Assembly (NCBI GenBank): GCA_040509755.1
Contig: JBEVKF010000156.1
Location: forward strand, 1 to 8,457
DNA length: 8,457 nt
Direction: 5' to 3'
From: JACVRW01 sp040509755
GTDB lineage: Bacteria > Actinomycetota > Thermoleophilia > Solirubrobacterales > Thermoleophilaceae
Positions within the stretch are counted from its first letter, which is position 1; each line of letters opens with the position of its first letter. Both the position numbers and the translations under genes were made by a program. Positions 6,251 to 8,457 of the stretch are shown in pieces. The notes beneath the pieces are model-generated. The model searched no databases, was not told where the DNA came from, and saw only the letters and a program-made list of their open reading frames with translations.

Positions 6251-6454
6251 GTGACCACCTGGGACTACACGACGACCGTAATCACGCACGGGCTTCTCGG
6301 CCGCAAGGAGGAGGAGCTGGATCGCCAGGAGTTCGAGGCCTCGATGAACGCACTCGGGGCGGAGGGCTGGGAGCTCGCCACCGCGTTCCTCGATGCGGCC
6401 CTCCATCGCGAGAAGGACGGGCACGTGCTCGTGTTCAAGCGCCGCCACGACTAG
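6251..6454 (+). CDS. DUF4177-family small protein
   Basis: A 67-residue soluble protein of the DUF4177 type. Seen: an N-terminal strand with WDY (4-6), a helix including RQEFEASMNALGAEGWEL (25-42) with the hallmark LGxEGWEL, and a closing strand HVLVFKRR (58-65). DUF4177 proteins are short alpha/beta domains with no established activity, often found alone. The start is GTG at 6251, chosen because AAGGA (6241-6245) stands 5 bases before it and the conserved W-(D/E)-Y lies right after it. No signal peptide or membrane segment. It stands alone: the divergent neighbour is a secreted protein, and 250 bases separate it from the kinase. No terminator hairpin of note directly follows. Confidence 0.88.
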   Translation: MTTWDYTTTVITHGLLGRKEEELDRQEFEASMNALGAEGWELATAFLDAALHREKDGHVLVFKRRHD

Positions 6455-6568
6455 GCGATTTGCATCAGTCATCAGGCTCCGCGGCGCGGCTGCCCAGGGC
6501 TCGGGCGAACGACGGCACTAAGGGGCGGGATGGGGTGTCGCGGCGCTTCCGTGTGGCCGGATCGGGCG

Positions 6569-6615
6569 TCCATTGTCGAGTTACCGTTCCCGGGGACCGC
6601 TAACTCGACAATGGA
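6569..6615. repeat. Perfect 15-base inverted repeat with 17-base loop before the kinase gene
   Basis: TCCATTGTCGAGTTA (6569-6583) and its exact complement TAACTCGACAATGGA (6601-6615) flank the 17-base loop CCGTTCCCGGGGACCGC. In RNA two G-U pairs and one C-G pair could lengthen the outer end of the stem. It sits 115 bases after the DUF4177 stop and 89 bases before the kinase ATG. There is no T-run on either side, and the arms have mixed composition, unlike a GC-clamped terminator. Possible readings are an operator, a structured leader RNA, a dispersed repeat element or an unusual terminator; the sequence alone does not decide. The rest of 6455-6704 shows no other feature I can support. Confidence 0.8.
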
Positions 6616-6704
6616 TGTGGGAATCGAGGCTGGCCCGGGGTTTCGGGCATCGACAGCTTCTCGATCACCAGGCGGCGAGCGTCTAGGCGTAGTGTCATAG
6701 GCCC

Positions 6705-7835
6705 ATGAGCGAGCGGGCCAGCGGCGCGGTCAAGGCGATGAGCGACGCCGTGCTCGCGATCGCCGGCGAGCGCTCGGTCGACACGGTCCTCCAGCGGATC
6801 GTCCACGTGGCGCGCGAGCTGGTCGACGCGCGCTACGCGGCGCTCGGCGTGCCGGACGGCCAGGGCGCCTTCGCCCGCTTCATCACCTCTGGCATGACCG
6901 ACGAGCTGGTGGCGAAGATGGGACCGCTCCCGCGCACGCACGGCCTGCTCGGCGCGATGCTGGAGTCCGACTCGCCCTACCGCGCGCCGGACATCAAAAG
7001 CGACCCGCGCTTTCGCGGCTGGTGGCCCTCGGCCCACCCGGCGATGGGCTCGTTCCTCGGCGTGCCGATCGCGGCGCGCGGAAGGGTGCTCGGCGCCTTC
7101 TACCTGACCGACAAGGAGGGCGCGTCGGAGTTCAGCGTGGCCGACCAGGAGCTGATCGAGATGCTCGCTCCGCACGCTGCCGTCGCCATGGAGAACGCCT
7201 GGCTGCACGAGCGAAGCCGCGAGCTCAGCATCGTGGAAGAGCGCAACCGCCTGGCCCGCGAGCTCCACGACTCGCTCATCCAGAAGCTGTTCGGGGTGCG
7301 GCTGGCGGCGCAATCGGCTTCGACGCTGCTCGAGCGCGATCCGGGCGAGGCGCGCGCGGAGGTCGATCGCCTCGGCGAGCTCGCTCAGGACGCGATCGCC
7401 GAGCTGCGCTCGCTCGTGTTCCAGCTGCGCCCTGCCGCGATCGAGGCAGAGGGCCTGGCAGCGGCGCTCTCCAAGCACGTCGAGGTGCTGCGCCGCGTGC
7501 ATCGCGCCGCCCTCGATATTGAGCTCGTGGGGGAGCCGCGCCTTCGGCCCGGTGTGGACGAGGAGGTGTTTCGCATCGCCCAGGAGGCGCTCCACAACGC
7601 CCTGCGCCACTCGCGCGCCGGGCGGGTAGCCGTGCGTCTCGAGGAGAACGGGGAGGTGCTGCGGATTTCGGTCAGCGACGACGGGGTCGGCTTCGACCCG
7701 ACCGCGGCGGAGCTGCGCACGCAGAGCCTCGGGCTGACCTCTATGGAGGAGCGGGCGCGCGAGCTCGGCGGGCGGCTCGAGATCGATTCTCAGCCCGGCC
7801 GGGGAACGCGGATCCGTCTGGAGCTGGGGCCGTGA
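6705..7835 (+). CDS. Cytoplasmic GAF-domain sensor histidine kinase (NarX/DevS class)
   Basis: A 376-residue kinase without membrane segments. Residues about 20-168 form a GAF domain; SFLGVPIAARGRVLGAFYLTDK (116-137) closely resembles the GAF-B region of mycobacterial DevS/DosT. A coiled stretch leads to the HisKA_3 dimerisation domain, with ERNRLARELHDSL (179-191) placing the phosphorylated His at 188. The HATPase_c domain follows, with an N-box (EALHNALRHS, Asn298), G1 DDGVGF (325-330), and G2 with GLTSMEERA (343-351) plus GRGTRI (365-370). All catalytic motifs look intact. The signal sensed by the single GAF domain is unknown; it lacks the separate haem-binding first GAF of DevS. It should autophosphorylate and pass phosphate to the adjoining regulator, whose GTG overlaps its TGA by 4 bases (GTGA). 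The ATG at 6705 has no clear Shine-Dalgarno; a TAGTGT at 6690-6695 might be a -10 box for a near-leaderless message. Confidence 0.93.
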   Translation: MSERASGAVKAMSDAVLAIAGERSVDTVLQRIVHVARELVDARYAALGVPDGQGAFARFITSGMTDELVAKMGPLPRTHGLLGAMLESDSPYRAPDIKSDPRFRGWWPSAHPAMGSFLGVPIAARGRVLGAFYLTDKEGASEFSVADQELIEMLAPHAAVAMENAWLHERSRELSIVEERNRLARELHDSLIQKLFGVRLAAQSASTLLERDPGEARAEVDRLGELAQDAIAELRSLVFQLRPAAIEAEGLAAALSKHVEVLRRVHRAALDIELVGEPRLRPGVDEEVFRIAQEALHNALRHSRAGRVAVRLEENGEVLRISVSDDGVGFDPTAAELRTQSLGLTSMEERARELGGRLEIDSQPGRGTRIRLELGP

Positions 7836-8457
7836 TCCGCGTGCTCATCGCCGACGACCACGCGGTGGTCCGGCAGGGCCTGCGCACCTTCCTCGAGCTG
7901 CAGGACGACATCGACGTGGTCGCCGACGTCGCGGACGGCGCGGCCGCCGTGGCCGCGGTTGACGAACACGCCCCGGACGTGGTGCTGATGGACCTCGTCA
8001 TGCCGGGCATCGGCGGGGTGGAGGCAATCCGCCTCATCCTCGAGCGCCGCCCCCAGGCGCGAGTGCTCGTGCTGACGAGCTTCCTCGAGGACGAGAAGCT
8101 GTTTCCCGCCGTGCGCGCCGGCGCGGCCGGGTATTTGCTCAAGGACGTCGAGCCGCAGGAGCTCGTACGCGCGATTCGTACCGCGCACGAGGGGGAGGCG
8201 CTGCTGCATCCCGCTGTGGCGACGCGGCTGATGGAGGAGTTCTCTGCTGGCGGCGCCCGAGGCGCGGAGGCCGACCTCACCGCGCGAGAGCGCGAGGTGC
8301 TCGCGCTGATTGGCCGTGGCCTTCCCAACAAGCTGATCGCTCGCGACCTCGGCATCGCCGAGAAGACGGTGAAGACACACGTGAGCAGCATCCTGGCCAA
8401 GCTCGGAGTGACCGATCGCACCCAGGCGGCGCTGTACGCCGCGCGCAACGGGCTGCT
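7832..8457 (+). CDS. NarL/LuxR-family response regulator (C-terminus cut by window edge)
   Basis: Two hundred and eight codons are visible from GTG at 7832. The receiver domain (1-120) has the acidic pair Asp8-Asp9 (IADDH), the phosphoacceptor Asp54 (VLMDLVMPG), Thr82 and Lys104, all in expected places. A LuxR-type helix-turn-helix follows: LTAREREVLALIGRG (149-163), then NKLIARDLGIAEKTVKTHVS (166-185), the recognition helix and the VKTHV signature, then ILAKLGVTDRTQA (187-199). The family usually ends within about 5-15 residues of this point, so little is missing. The start overlaps the kinase stop as GTGA, which points to translational coupling and makes the pair a single two-component system. 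It would bind DNA as a phosphorylated dimer; whether it acts on its own promoter, on the inverted repeat at 6569-6615 or elsewhere is not shown by the sequence. Confidence 0.94.
   Translation, partial: MIRVLIADDHAVVRQGLRTFLELQDDIDVVADVADGAAAVAAVDEHAPDVVLMDLVMPGIGGVEAIRLILERRPQARVLVLTSFLEDEKLFPAVRAGAAGYLLKDVEPQELVRAIRTAHEGEALLHPAVATRLMEEFSAGGARGAEADLTAREREVLALIGRGLPNKLIARDLGIAEKTVKTHVSSILAKLGVTDRTQAALYAARNGL

Noticed and set aside
6161..6472. Minus-strand frame (103 codons) over the DUF4177 gene
   Set aside because: The plus strand carries the conserved LGxEGWEL signature with a fitting ribosome site; the opposing frame has no support.
6569..6615. Inverted repeat as the ends of an insertion sequence
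   Set aside because: Only 17 bases lie between the arms, there is no transposase, and I see no flanking target duplication.
6600..7610. Minus-strand open frame (336 codons) opposite the kinase
   Set aside because: Low-complexity Arg/Ala/His/Leu translation antisense to a clear GAF and HisKA_3 kinase.
7741..8448. Minus-strand open frames opposite the response regulator
   Set aside because: Ser/Arg/Ala-rich translation with no domain; the plus strand encodes an unmistakable receiver plus LuxR helix-turn-helix.

Overview
The window is high-GC bacterial DNA with strong G/C preference at third codon positions, GTG and TTG starts beside ATG, and several small secreted proteins of a style common in Actinobacteria of the class Thermoleophilia (Solirubrobacterales and relatives). 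That placement is inferred from protein character; there is no rRNA or other marker. I see no tRNA, rRNA, CRISPR array, insertion sequence or phage gene. It looks like ordinary chromosome with several lineage-specific genes.

Left part (1-3256, minus strand): a tightly packed gene run, transcribed right to left. It starts with a thioredoxin-fold protein resembling the C-terminal part of mycobacterial DipZ but with no cysteines. Next comes a SNF2-family ATPase/helicase with a SMARCAL1 (HARP)-like N-terminal half. Last is the start of an isochorismatase-like hydrolase that leaves the window at its left end. The first two overlap by 8 bases and the last two are 6 bases apart, so they are probably one transcript.

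Middle (3257-6454): small exported or membrane proteins. A 144-base divergent spacer holds a short palindrome and three tandem copies of a 19-20 base repeat, followed by a strong ribosome binding site and a secreted 272-residue protein. A UUCG-capped hairpin ends that gene and separates it from a convergent SpoIIM-like five-helix membrane protein. Divergent from that gene is a signal-peptide protein with a C-terminal membrane anchor, which converges on another secreted two-cysteine protein. A further divergent spacer with a perfect 7+1+7 palindrome leads to a 67-residue DUF4177-type protein.

Right part (6455-8457): a 250-base spacer with a perfect 15-base inverted repeat, then a two-component system: a cytoplasmic GAF histidine kinase of the NarX/DevS (HisKA_3) class and, overlapping by 4 bases, a NarL/LuxR-type response regulator cut by the window edge just before its C-terminus. 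The kinase presumably phosphorylates this regulator; target genes cannot be read from the window, though the inverted repeat and palindromes are candidate binding sites.

The most notable points are the cysteine-free redoxin coupled to a SMARCAL1-like helicase and an isochorismatase-like hydrolase, the tandem repeat in front of the secreted protein, and the long inverted repeat before the kinase. None proves a new system, but the three-gene run is the best candidate for an uncharacterised functional unit.
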